From Acidobacteriaceae bacterium (GTDB lineage: Bacteria > Acidobacteriota > Terriglobia > Terriglobales > Acidobacteriaceae): 64,000 bases of DNA. A program made the position numbers and the translations under genes. Positions 26,622 to 35,165 of this stretch are shown here, one piece after another. Within the stretch, counting starts at the first letter, position 1. Every line of letters begins with the position of its first letter. The notes beneath the pieces were generated by a model. It searched no databases. It worked only from the letters and a program-made list of their open reading frames with translations, and was not told the DNA's origin. The stretch spans positions 744,001-808,000 of the forward strand of contig JAOAPN010000014.1 of assembly GCA_025462885.1 (NCBI GenBank). The letters are read 5' to 3'.

Positions 26622-27596
26622 ATGGAGCCTCACATGAAATCCGACGCCCGTATTTATGTCGCAGGCCACCGCGGCCTGGTAGGCTCGGCCATCGTCCGCT
26701 CGCTTCAGCAGCAGGGCTATACCAACATCATCACGCGCAGCCGCGCCGAACTCGACCTGCTCCACGCCGACGCTGTCTCTGGTTTCTTCGCCGAGACCAA
26801 ACCGGAACACGTCGTCCTCGCCGCAGCCAAGGTCGGCGGAATCCTCGCCAACAATACCTATCCGGCCGACTTCATTCGCGACAATCTCAGCATCCAGAAC
26901 AACATCATCGAGTCCGCCTACCAGAACAAGGTCAATCGCCTTCTGTTCCTCGGCTCCTCCTGCATCTATCCCAAGCTTGCACCCCAGCCTATGCCGGAGT
27001 CGTGCCTGCTCACCGGTCCGCTCGAGCCTACCAATCGCCCCTACGCCCTCGCCAAGATTGCCGGGATCGAGATGTGCTGGAGCTACAACCGCCAGTACGG
27101 CACGAAGTACCTCGCAGCGATGCCTACCAATCTCTATGGTCCGGGCGACAACTTCGATCTCAACACCTCCCACGTTTTGCCGGCCCTCATCCGCAAGACT
27201 GCGGAAGCCATCCGTTCCGGCGGAACCGAACTCACCGTCTGGGGCACAGGCACGCCGCGCCGCGAGCTCCTCTACTCCGACGATCTCGCCCAGGCCTGCA
27301 CCTTCCTCCTCAACCTCGATGAGGCGAGCTACAACACCCTGCTCGTAGAAGACGCACCTCCCCTGATCAACATCGGCACGGGAGAAGATGTCACCATCCG
27401 CGAGCTGGCCGAGACCGTAGCCCGCGTCCTCGGATTTACCGGCTCCCTCGTCTTTGACACCACCAAACCCGACGGAACCCCGCGTAAGCTCATGGATGTC
27501 ACACGACTCCATACGCTCGGCTGGCACCACACCACCGGTCTCGAGCAGGGAATTCGCCGTACCTGGGACGCAGTCAAAGACACCCTCAAGTCCTAA
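26622..27596 (+). CDS. fcl: GDP-L-fucose synthase
   Basis: A 324-residue SDR epimerase/reductase converting the Gmd product to GDP-L-fucose with NADPH. The NADP loop GHRGLVGSA is at about residues 15-23. The catalytic triad is seen as LGSSCIYP (Ser) and RPYALAKIAG (Tyr, Lys). An AAAAGGAG ribosome site precedes the ATG, and an ATG four codons later is an alternative. Repeat copy C begins 1 bp after the stop codon. Confidence 0.96.
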   Translation: MEPHMKSDARIYVAGHRGLVGSAIVRSLQQQGYTNIITRSRAELDLLHADAVSGFFAETKPEHVVLAAAKVGGILANNTYPADFIRDNLSIQNNIIESAYQNKVNRLLFLGSSCIYPKLAPQPMPESCLLTGPLEPTNRPYALAKIAGIEMCWSYNRQYGTKYLAAMPTNLYGPGDNFDLNTSHVLPALIRKTAEAIRSGGTELTVWGTGTPRRELLYSDDLAQACTFLLNLDEASYNTLLVEDAPPLINIGTGEDVTIRELAETVARVLGFTGSLVFDTTKPDGTPRKLMDVTRLHTLGWHHTTGLEQGIRRTWDAVKDTLKS

Positions 27597-27597
27597 T

Positions 27598-27775
27598 GCG
27601 TATCGACCTATTCGCCTGACTTGTATTTGGAGCGCTGAGGTAAGGACACCTGAGTCCTGCAGTTTTGCGGGCTGAAAGCTCGCGATTCACTAGCCCAGAG
27701 CAAAGCCCTGGGTTAGGAACAGTGAATCAATTGCGGGCTAAAGGCCCACGCTAACAGATTGTCCAATACGTCATA
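27598..27775. repeat. Dispersed palindromic repeat, copy C
   Basis: It begins with the same 26 bp as copy B, immediately after the fcl stop codon, and has the same 69-bp distance to the 91-bp hairpin core (27667-27757). The right inverted end is degenerate (AATACGTC). Confidence 0.85.
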
Positions 27776-27931
27776 CCTCCACGCCCAACCAAATCAACCG
27801 AATCGCCAGGGCGGAATCCCTCGAAGCACCCCAAAAGTGGTATTCCTCTCCCGTCCCCCCCTTTCCTAGAATCGCTCCATAGAACGCAGCGACAAGTCCG
27901 TCGCGCGAGAGATAGTTCAGGGGCGAATTCC

Positions 27932-28759
27932 ATGCGACAGATGAACGGCTTCCGTCGCATCCTGATTCGGTCGACGCTGCTTCTTGCACTTCTCCCCACC
28001 ATCACACGCAGCAAGATTCAGGCCGAGGCCGCCGACGGAAACACGCCGACGTCGATTGCAGAACAATACCTCTTCGCCGCCGCGAACCAGGAGCGTCTCG
28101 CTCGTGGCCTGCGCCCCCTGCTGCGCGATCCGGTTCTTTCCCGCGCTGCTGCCTTCCATGCGCTGCAGATGGCTGAACGAGGCGATATCTCGCACGGCTT
28201 CCCAGGAGAGCCTGAACTCGCTGCTCGCGCTGCCACCGCCGGCGTTCACTTTTCTCTCATCACCGAGAATGTCGCACAAGCGCCAGATTCCGAACTGATC
28301 CACCACATGTGGATGGAGTCCGAAGGCCACCGCGAGAACCTTCTCGATACAAACGTCAACGTAGCTGGCATTGCAGTAGTCGAGCGCGGAGATCAACTCT
28401 ACGCAGTAGAAGATTTTGCCTCCACCGTCGAGACGCTGACGATCGACCAGCAGGAGTCCAGCGTCGCAACGCTGATTGCCACCTCCGGCATTCCAGTCGC
28501 GAATCAGCTTGCGACCGATGCAGCAGTCGAAGCAACCCGCGCCGCGCGTCAAAGCTGCGCCAGCTCCACGAGCTACGCCAGTGCACGCCACCCCTGGTTC
28601 GTGATGCGCTACACCTCTTCAACCCTGAACAAGCTACCGATACCTCTCCAGACTCACATCGGCTCCGGCAAGTATCACCAGGCAGCAGTCGGGGCCTGCT
28701 CGGCCTCGGAAGCAAGTCCCTTCACCTCATACAACATCGCGGTCCTGCTCTATCCATAG
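27932..28759 (+). CDS. Exported CAP-domain (SCP/PR-1-like) protein
   Basis: A 275-residue protein with an N-terminal signal region (GFRRILIRSTLLLALLPTI). A CAP domain follows at about residues 40-150: NQERLARGLRPLLRDPVLSRAA, the metal-type histidine in ERGDISHGF, and HMWMESEGHRENLLD. Bacterial CAP proteins are extracellular with unsettled function. The C-terminal 100 residues, with two cysteines, are unrecognised. The ATG at 27941 is an alternative start. Confidence 0.85.
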   Translation: MRQMNGFRRILIRSTLLLALLPTITRSKIQAEAADGNTPTSIAEQYLFAAANQERLARGLRPLLRDPVLSRAAAFHALQMAERGDISHGFPGEPELAARAATAGVHFSLITENVAQAPDSELIHHMWMESEGHRENLLDTNVNVAGIAVVERGDQLYAVEDFASTVETLTIDQQESSVATLIATSGIPVANQLATDAAVEATRAARQSCASSTSYASARHPWFVMRYTSSTLNKLPIPLQTHIGSGKYHQAAVGACSASEASPFTSYNIAVLLYP

Positions 28760-28959
28760 TCAGAGAGGGCATTCTCGGACTCGCATCAAAGGTTCGATCT
28801 GCGGCGCTCCTTTCGTAGGGCGTTTGCGCTAATTGCTGCCCCTGAATGAATCTGATCTACCCGTTCCCTCAATCCACTTTTTTTGTTATAACTAATACAG
28901 CGCAGCGGTGAGTCAAACTTCCCAGCGCGACACGATTCCCAATCGCGTCTGATTCAAAT

Positions 28960-29034
<75 letters not shown>

Positions 29035-29065
29035 TATACACCATAAGAATTAGCAACTTGCAGAG

Positions 29066-29088
29066 GCCACCCGAGAGGTGGCTTTCTT
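29066..29088 (+). terminator. Terminator after tRNA-Asn
   Basis: GCCACC-CGAGA-GGTGGC stem-loop followed by TTTCTT, 31 bp after the tRNA. Confidence 0.75.
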
Positions 29089-29429
29089 CGTTTTGGTCAA
29101 GTGGCTGTTTTGGTGGCTGTCGGGTTCTATGGTGGCAAAAAAAATCCTGAGGTGTTCAGAACTGCCAGTTCTCTATCTGGCTCAGGAGAAACACCGGCCT
29201 CGGGATCGAGCTTCGCTTCCCTTTAAGCGGACGTACAAGTGCTGACCTGTCGAGTGCCAATGCGAAGCAGCACGACGGCAATCAGTGTAGGCACTCGACT
29301 GCCGATGAAGGCATCCACAGAGTCGGAGGCAGTCGCATGCCCTCATGAATAGGGGGAGCCTTTAGGATTCGGAATGGCGGGATCGCGCGGGTTTCAGCGG
29401 TCACCCTGATTTGATTGCCGCCTGTGAAC
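29089..29429. other. Gene-free stretch with long-range inverted repeat
   Basis: A 341-bp region between the tRNA terminator and the RluA-like gene. It contains a perfect 10-bp inverted repeat, GTCGAGTGCC (29249-29258) with GGCACTCGAC (29290-29299), and a small palindrome AGAACTG-C-CAGTTCT. No convincing coding frame. It may be a remnant of an integrated element, but no integrase is recognisable. Confidence 0.4.
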
Positions 29430-30326
29430 CTACTGATGCAATAAGAATCCAGACGGCAAAGCTGCCTCAAGATTGATCTGCTCTCCGGTGATGGGGTGGT
29501 GGAATTTCAGAAATTGGGCGTGCAGGAGATATCCTCCATCGCCCGGGAGGCCGGGGAGATTTTCGAGAGGCTGGCCGGTGAAGCCGTACAGAGGATCGCC
29601 TATTAGGGGATGGCCGATGGATGCCAGATGGATTCTGATCTGATGAGGGCGGCCCGAATGTAGGCTTACCTCAAATGTTGTGGTGCTGGTTGTGCGTGAG
29701 ATGACCTTGGCCAATGACTTTGACGGTTTGCCACCTGAGCTGGCGGCCCACACCGAACCGATGAGCGGGTGCGGTACGAGGCCGATGGGTGTGAGAATTT
29801 CGTAGGCGTCGTGCTGTGCAATGCCTTGAGCCAGCGCCCGGTAGATCTTTTGAATTCGGGGGGTGTTCCAGTGCGCGGATAGTTGAGAGGCCGCCTGTGG
29901 TGTTTTGGCGAAGAGGACGATGCCGGAAGTGGCTCGGCCCAACCGGTGGAGAGGGTTGGCGTTGGGGGTTTGCTTTTGCACCAAGCGCAGGAGGGTGTTT
30001 TCCATGAAGCCGCCGCCGGGGAGGGTGGGCAGCCCGCCAGGTTTGTTGACGGCCAACAGATGGGGGTCATCAAACAGAACTTCGAAGTGCTGAGGAGCGT
30101 CTGGTTCGATCCAGGGGGGACGGTTCCAGACAAGGGTTTGGCCTGAAGTAAGCGATTCGCTTCCGGTGGCGGTGACTCCGTTGACGGTGACTTCGCGGTT
30201 GTTCAGTTTTTGTTGCCAGGCTTGTGGGGTTGAGTGTGGGTAAAGGCTTGCCAAGTGCGAGAGCAGGGTTTGTCCATGGTGTTTGCTGCTGATGATTGTC
30301 GTGTAGGCATAGCCCCGGTTGAGCAT
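29430..30326 (-). CDS. RluA-family pseudouridine synthase-like protein with Asp-to-Gly change
   Basis: A 298-residue protein with an N-terminal S4-like RNA-binding segment (LLSHLASLYPHSTPQAWQQK) and an RluA catalytic domain. RluA motif I normally reads HRLDRxTSG, and the aspartate is the catalytic nucleophile. Here it reads HRLGRATSGIVLFAKT, from a GGC codon. Motif GRPHQIRIHLASIGHPLIGDPLYG is intact. The protein is thus full length but may be inactive or belong to a subgroup with another nucleophile. The ATG at 30326 is preferred to the frame start at 30416, because S4 similarity follows soon after. Confidence 0.85.
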   Translation of the reverse strand: MLNRGYAYTTIISSKHHGQTLLSHLASLYPHSTPQAWQQKLNNREVTVNGVTATGSESLTSGQTLVWNRPPWIEPDAPQHFEVLFDDPHLLAVNKPGGLPTLPGGGFMENTLLRLVQKQTPNANPLHRLGRATSGIVLFAKTPQAASQLSAHWNTPRIQKIYRALAQGIAQHDAYEILTPIGLVPHPLIGSVWAASSGGKPSKSLAKVISRTTSTTTFEVSLHSGRPHQIRIHLASIGHPLIGDPLYGFTGQPLENLPGLPGDGGYLLHAQFLKFHHPITGEQINLEAALPSGFLLHQ

Positions 30327-30395
30327 GTGGTTTGAGTCTAAGCTATGGCATCTGCGGCAGGAGTTGCTGGGGTTCGAGCGACACTGGCGATTTAG

Positions 30396-30653
30396 TTTTT
30401 CGCCGGTGGCGTTCATGGCTTCGACAGCTACTTCCCCAAAGACGATATACGGTCTGGCGGCGCTGCCAACTCGCTTGCCTTCGCGCCTGGCGGCAGGCTT
30501 GAGATCGGTGTCAGGAACTGGCTATCCGTCAGAGCCCTCGAAGCGGAATTCCTCGTCACCCGCCTGCCCAACAACGTCAACCAGCAACAGCACGATATGC
30601 GCATCAGTTCCGGCGTCGTCTTTCGCTTTTCTTCCGTACGACTGAGTCGCTAG
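30396..30653 (+). pseudogene. C-terminal fragment of an acidobacterial outer-membrane beta-barrel protein
   Basis: This frame has no start codon (a stop is at 30393) yet encodes 85 residues ending at a TAG. The segment from FAPGGRLEIGVRNWLS through VRALEAEFLVTRLPN to ISSGVVFRF has alternating polar/apolar strands and ends in the form typical of outer-membrane barrels of this phylum. The terminal VRLSR extends beyond the usual final phenylalanine. The rest of the gene is missing, so it is a remnant left by rearrangement. Confidence 0.7.
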
Positions 30654-30690
30654 GTCTGAAATCCACGTATGAGGCACATGTAAAACTGTG

Positions 30691-31371
30691 TTAGTGCTTT
30701 GGAGCAATGGACCGGCTGGATCGCTTAGAGACTGCGCTCTTCGGCAATCGCGGAACAACCTGAACGCCCGCCCAAAGCGTTGCGATCGTTTGCTCGACCA
30801 CGAGAGTCTGGTCAGTCAAGCCAGGCACAACCCCTTGGATGACCATGAGTGTGGCGAGGCCAAAGATCGTGAACCACCAGGTGTGGGCTACCACTATGTC
30901 ATCCCTACTGGGCAATCTTTCCTCCTTGGCAACCTCGAAAAAGAGTTGCACGAAACGTCCGAACAACGGCGAACCAATGTCGTTGATGTATTCTCCAGCG
31001 CGGACGCCGTTGCGGTTCTCCGGCCCGAAGAAGACGTTACGGAACTGCTGTGGATGGGCAGTGCAGAACTGAATCAAGCCGCGTGAAGTCGCGAAAAGAC
31101 GCTCTTTCGGGGCGGGATGTTTAGCGGCAATCGCGTCGAAGTTCTGAATCAGCAGCTCGATCGTCTCGCTGCTCAACTCGGCAAGAATGTGCCATTTGTC
31201 TGGAAAATGCTGGTAGATCACGGCGTGCGTATAGCCGATCTCTTTAGCGATCGCGCGAAGCGTCACGGCTTCGTAGCCGCGATCGGCGAACATTTGGCTG
31301 GCAGCCGCAAGGATTTCGCCCCGCAACCTCTCCTTGCGCTCTACCCGTCGACTTGGTGATCTGGATGTCAC
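30691..31371 (-). CDS. TetR-family regulator
   Basis: A 226-residue protein with an N-terminal TetR helix-turn-helix (ILAAASQMFADRGYEAVTLRAIAKEIGYTHAVIYQHFPDK, about residues 19-58) and a C-terminal ligand domain of the TetR_C_33 kind by appearance. It is divergent from the NAD(P)-binding gene at 31534. The 162-bp gap holds an imperfect palindrome at 31422-31466 that is the likely operator for both genes. The ligand is unknown. Confidence 0.9.
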   Translation of the reverse strand: MTSRSPSRRVERKERLRGEILAAASQMFADRGYEAVTLRAIAKEIGYTHAVIYQHFPDKWHILAELSSETIELLIQNFDAIAAKHPAPKERLFATSRGLIQFCTAHPQQFRNVFFGPENRNGVRAGEYINDIGSPLFGRFVQLFFEVAKEERLPSRDDIVVAHTWWFTIFGLATLMVIQGVVPGLTDQTLVVEQTIATLWAGVQVVPRLPKSAVSKRSSRSIAPKH

Positions 31372-31421
31372 TTCAATAGCTTAGTCCGCTTTGACACTTT
31401 TTGCGACCGAATGTTGATTAA

Positions 31422-31466
31422 TAACCATTGGTAAAAAACCAGTGACTATTTTGCAACCAGTGGTTA
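31422..31466. promoter_or_regulatory. Putative TetR operator
   Basis: TAACCATTGGT (31422-31432) and ACCAGTGGTTA (31456-31466) form an inverted repeat with one mismatch, and ACCAGTGAC at 31438 adds a third half-site. The site lies between the divergent TetR and dehydrogenase genes. Confidence 0.5.
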
Positions 31467-31533
31467 GTATGTGGCTCTAATTGTCAGGTCGCGTATTTAG
31501 ATGGCGGCCAAATACGAGGCAAAAGGGGATGCG

Positions 31534-32160
31534 ATGAAAGTTCTAGTGATTGGAGCAGCGGGCAGGAGCGGAGAGGCACTGGTAAATGAGGCGTTGGCGG
31601 CCGGGCATAAGGTGACGGCTTTCGTGCGCGGCGCCGCGCAGTACAAGAAGACGAACGTCAGAGTTGTTGCAGGCAACGTGCTGGATGCGGCTGCTGTCGA
31701 CGGTGCGGTAGCCGGGCAGGATGCAGTGATTGACGCGCTGGGCGGCAAGACGCCGTGGAAAGTGACGACGATGGAAACGAGCGCGGCACACAATATCGTG
31801 GACGCGATGCGGCGCAATGGCGTGCGGCGGTTGCTGAAGATTTCGGTGGTTGGTGCGGGCGAGAGCGTCAAGAACGCCGGCTTCTTCAACGAGCACCTGC
31901 TCATGCGGACGTTTCTGCGGGGTCTGCTGGTAGACAAGGCGGGCATGGAGGCCGAGATCGAAGGCAGCAACTTGGACTGGACGCTTGTGCGGCCGCCGAT
32001 GTTGACCGGCGTCAAGAAGACCGGCATTGCCAGGGTGCTGAGCACGGAGGGCGGCGAGAAGGCACACAAGATCGGGCGGGCCGATCTGGCAGCCTTCATG
32101 GTTCAGCAACTGGAAAGCAGCCGGTACGTGCGTCAGGCAGTGACGGTCACGACCACGTAG
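31534..32160 (+). CDS. NAD(P)-binding SDR-like protein (NmrA/BLVRB-like)
   Basis: A 208-residue atypical SDR starting MKVLVIGAAGRSGEALVNEALA, with the GxxGxxG-type nucleotide loop at residues 7-13. It continues through VTAFVRG and KISVVGAG to LDWTLVRPPMLTG, as in NAD(P)H-flavin or biliverdin reductase-like proteins. The ATG at 31534 is chosen because the fold starts there; the open frame begins at 31501. Being divergent from a TetR gene, it is probably its main target. Confidence 0.85.
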   Translation: MKVLVIGAAGRSGEALVNEALAAGHKVTAFVRGAAQYKKTNVRVVAGNVLDAAAVDGAVAGQDAVIDALGGKTPWKVTTMETSAAHNIVDAMRRNGVRRLLKISVVGAGESVKNAGFFNEHLLMRTFLRGLLVDKAGMEAEIEGSNLDWTLVRPPMLTGVKKTGIARVLSTEGGEKAHKIGRADLAAFMVQQLESSRYVRQAVTVTTT

Positions 32161-32242
32161 CAAGGTTTCCGCGAGGGATCAAGCAACCGAGGCAACAGTG
32201 TGGACGGACGGCTTTGCGAAAAAAGCAGCGTCCTTGATTTTT

Positions 32243-32282
32243 ATGCAAAACACAAACTAGGACTTTCATGCAAAACACAAAC
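32243..32282. repeat. Tandem direct repeat upstream of broken qorB-like gene
   Basis: ATGCAAAACACAAAC occurs at 32243-32257 and again at 32268-32282 (period 25 bp), directly before the AAGGAG ribosome site of the next gene. It may be a duplicated regulator half-site. Confidence 0.6.
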
Positions 32283-32295
32283 AAGGAGAAGACCA

Positions 32296-33155
32296 ATGAT
32301 CGTTGTAACAGGAGCAAGTGGAAAGCTTGGTGGACATGCCATCAAGAGTCTTTTGGAAAAGGTGCCGGCAGGGCAGATCATTGCAGCCGTTCGTAATACC
32401 GACAAGGCTTCGAGCCGACAAACTTGGGTGTGCAGCTTCGCGAAGCGGACTACACGAAGCCCGAAACCCTCGCCAGGGCTTTCGCAGGCGCAGAGAAGGT
32501 CTTGCTGATCTCGTCCAGCGAAATTGGCCAGCGGTTCGCACAACACCAGCATGTGATTGACGCTGCTGTTGGCGCCAACGTCAAACTGCTCGTCTATACG
32601 AGCATCTTGCGTGCGGATACATCCACTCTTTCTCTTGCGACGGAGCATCTGGCCACGGAGAAGGCGATCCAAGCTTCAGGCTTGCCGTTTGTCATCCTAC
32701 GCAATGGCTGGTACTTGGAGAATCACACGGAATCGTTGGCCCCTGCGCTACAGTATGGGGCGATCCTGGGCGCAGCGAAAGAAGGAAAGTTCGCTTCCGC
32801 TGCGCGGGCAGACTATGCAGCCGCAGTTGTCCTCACCAGCCAGGGACACAAAAACAAAGTCTACGAGCTTGCAGGGGATAAATCCTTCACCCTTTCAGAA
32901 CTCGCGGCCGAGGTTGCAAAGATCACGGTGGTCTATCAAGACTTGCCACAGGAAGAGTACGAGAAGGCACTTCTGAAGTTTGGCTTGCCGATGCCCATTG
33001 CAGCGATGCTTGCCGACTCTGATGTCGGCGCTGCGAAAGGCGCCTTGGATAGTCAGTCGGGAGACCTTCGTTCCCTCATCGGTCGGCCGACCACCGCTTT
33101 AATCGAGGCGACCGATCGGCTGTGTAAGGCCTGTAACGATTCATGCGACAGATGA
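32296..33155 (+). pseudogene. QorB-like NAD(P)H:quinone oxidoreductase gene with frameshift
   Basis: The start (MIVVTGASGKLGGHAIKSLL, ribosome site AAGGAG at 32283) reads correctly to about position 32413 (AAVRNTDKA). Homology then continues in another frame from about 32421 (LGVQLREADYTKPETL) to the stop at 33155. The joined protein would be about 286 residues, normal for NmrA-like QorB enzymes. One single-base change near 32412-32425 breaks the gene, unless the base call is wrong. The downstream part is otherwise well conserved, including TSILRAD and FVILRNGWYLEN, so the break is recent or a sequencing error. Confidence 0.8.
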
Positions 33156-33254
33156 CTGTGGAGACCCACGGGACTAGCGAAGTGCTAGCTGCGCAATCAC
33201 AAGCTCTGGCGTTCGCATCAGAGCATCATCTTCGGTCTAAGAAAGGATCGTTTT

Positions 33255-33776
33255 ATGTCAAACCTCCCCACGCCGCTTGAAGAAGTCATTCATCACAACG
33301 TTATTAAGAACAACAAAACAGGCGGCCCGGCGCTTGATGTCGGGCAAATGAAGTTACTCTGGAGGGCCTTGGGAGAAAACACGGGCTACACGTTCTCTAT
33401 CTTCGAGAGCACGCTCGCGCCGGGCATGGGTATTCCACTTCATAGACACCCATTTGCGGAGTTTTTCTATGTACTGGAAGGCACTCTGGCTATCGGGTAT
33501 TGGAACAACCAGGGTGTCACTGAGTGGGACGCGTGTGAAGCCGGGGAGAGTCTGATGGTGCAGCCCAATGCGCCTCATACGTTCTTCAACAAGAGTGAAC
33601 ATCCGTGCCGCATGCTGAGTGTGTCAACGTATCACCACGAGCGGATGATGAAGGATGCCGTGCATCCGGAGGGCAGGACAGATTTTCTGCCTGCTCAACT
33701 CACTCAGGCCGATTTTCAGAAATTGACGAAGTCGATGGAGAAGAATCAGACATTCCTTGTAGCAGACCATGCTTAA
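33255..33776 (+). CDS. Cupin-domain protein
   Basis: A 173-residue single cupin. Motif 1 is seen as PLHRHPFAEFFYVLEGTLAIG and motif 2 as VQPNAPHTFFNKSEHP, with the His/His/Glu/His metal set mostly kept. Small cupins of this kind may be isomerases, dioxygenases or sugar-binding proteins; the function is not determined. Its place after oxidoreductase genes and before an AraC regulator suggests a shared detoxification or catabolic role. Confidence 0.85.
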   Translation: MSNLPTPLEEVIHHNVIKNNKTGGPALDVGQMKLLWRALGENTGYTFSIFESTLAPGMGIPLHRHPFAEFFYVLEGTLAIGYWNNQGVTEWDACEAGESLMVQPNAPHTFFNKSEHPCRMLSVSTYHHERMMKDAVHPEGRTDFLPAQLTQADFQKLTKSMEKNQTFLVADHA

Positions 33777-33894
33777 AGCATTTCTCCTGTTACTGTGCAC
33801 TGGACAAGCTTTGCGAGTGCCGTTTTTTTTGGAAAAAAAGGTGTTCAGATCTGCGGTTCGGTTTACACACACAGGATAAATGCTTAGTATCGGC

Positions 33895-33928
33895 CATCTC
33901 TTGAGTTCACCTTCGAACTCAAGAGATG
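33895..33928. terminator. Perfect 14-bp hairpin between convergent genes
   Basis: CATCTCTTGAGTTC (33895-33908) and its exact complement (33915-33928) around a 6-base loop, between the cupin gene and the convergent AraC gene. No T-run follows, so termination may be weak. Confidence 0.5.
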
Positions 33929-34004
33929 CACCGCGCGCTGTGGGGGCGACATATGTGGAGAACCGGGCAATGCACTCATTGACCCGAGAAGTGCGTTACA
34001 GCGT

Positions 34005-34976
34005 TTACCCAGCGACAACCAGCTCTCGCTCGTGATCTTCAGCGGCGTGCGTTATTGGCATGGCGCACGGCACGGTAGACCGGATGTACTGCCTTGGAGA
34101 GTAGCCCATCACGCGACGGAAGGCCTTACCGAAGGCACTCTCGGACTCGTAACCCAGGGACTGCGCGATGACGGAGAGGCCATCACTGGAGTTCTTCAGG
34201 CGGTCTGCAGCCAGAAGCATGCGCCAGCGGGTAAGGTACTCCATAGGCGTGGTGCCAACGATTTCGCGGAAGCGCAGGGCGAAGACTGAGCGCGACATGC
34301 CGACACGTTCGGCTAGCGATTGCAGCGTCCAGGGATATCCTGGGTCGTTGTGCATGCCGGTAATGGCTGTACTCATTTGTTTGTCAGACAGCGCGGAGAG
34401 CCAACCGCGACTAGCGGTGGTGGTGTCAGCTAAGTGCAGGCGCAGCGCCTGGATGAGCATCATGTAGGCGAGTTGCTGGGCAATCAGCGAACCGCCCGGT
34501 TGGGGGTCGCGGAGTTCCTCCCGCAAGCGCTCGAGCGACCAGCGCATGGCGGCTTTGTCCGACTCGCGTCGGATGTGAACGATCGGCGGCAGCGACTGAA
34601 GGAGCATTTCGGCATGGCCGCCCGTGAACCCGAAGAAGCCGCCGGCGATGTATCGCGCACCTTCGGGGATCGCCAGGACGTCATTGGTTTTGCTGAGCCG
34701 ACTCCACGCGAGTGTGTAGTGGACCGGTTCGAGCGAAAGCTTCGTAGTGAGGCGGAACGGCAGCCCACGCGGCAAAAGAAAACAGTCCCCGGCCTCCAGC
34801 AGGACGGGCTCTGGGGCGCCCTCGACTACCAGCCAGCACTGTCCGGCGAGCATGGCGTAGCACTTGATGCCTTGGTGTTTCGGGAAGTAAATGGCTATAT
34901 CGCCAGGCATCATGAAGCCGCCGGAGGACAAGCTCTGCGGCTTCAGCAGGGCAAGGACCTCGGAGAGCGGATCCAT
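34005..34976 (-). CDS. AraC-family regulator with N-terminal cupin
   Basis: A 323-residue regulator: an N-terminal cupin-like sensing domain (about 10-190, LLEAGDCFLLPRGLPFRL) and a C-terminal double helix-turn-helix (about 205-305: LAERVGMSRSVFALRFREIVGTTPMEYLTRWRM and IAQSLGYESESAFGKAFRRVMGYSPRQYIR). The ATG at 34976 (MDPLSEVLALL) is preferred over the frame start at 35120. It is divergent from the epimerase gene at 35166 and probably controls it. Confidence 0.92.
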   Translation of the reverse strand: MDPLSEVLALLKPQSLSSGGFMMPGDIAIYFPKHQGIKCYAMLAGQCWLVVEGAPEPVLLEAGDCFLLPRGLPFRLTTKLSLEPVHYTLAWSRLSKTNDVLAIPEGARYIAGGFFGFTGGHAEMLLQSLPPIVHIRRESDKAAMRWSLERLREELRDPQPGGSLIAQQLAYMMLIQALRLHLADTTTASRGWLSALSDKQMSTAITGMHNDPGYPWTLQSLAERVGMSRSVFALRFREIVGTTPMEYLTRWRMLLAADRLKNSSDGLSVIAQSLGYESESAFGKAFRRVMGYSPRQYIRSTVPCAMPITHAAEDHERELVVAG

Positions 34977-35165
34977 ACGCTGATTCGATCCGACACCTGG
35001 TTGCAAGAACGGCGTCCCGGATCTTTGGGTTTCGGGCTTCTGATGGGGCAGGACGATTGAGCCGATCATACGGACTCTTAGTATAGATCGTCCGCAGGGT
35101 GAGACCCATCTAGTAATCAACGGCGCAGATTGGCCGCATCATTCGTAGGACGAGGAGACATCATC

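Noticed and set aside
29140-29230. Possible second attachment site after tRNA-Asn
   Set aside because: Only CTCAGGAG matches the tRNA 3' end, too short to support an attachment repeat.
29282-29470. 62-codon reverse frame before the RluA-like gene
   Set aside because: No ribosome site and no recognisable similarity, and it overlaps the end of the RluA-like gene.
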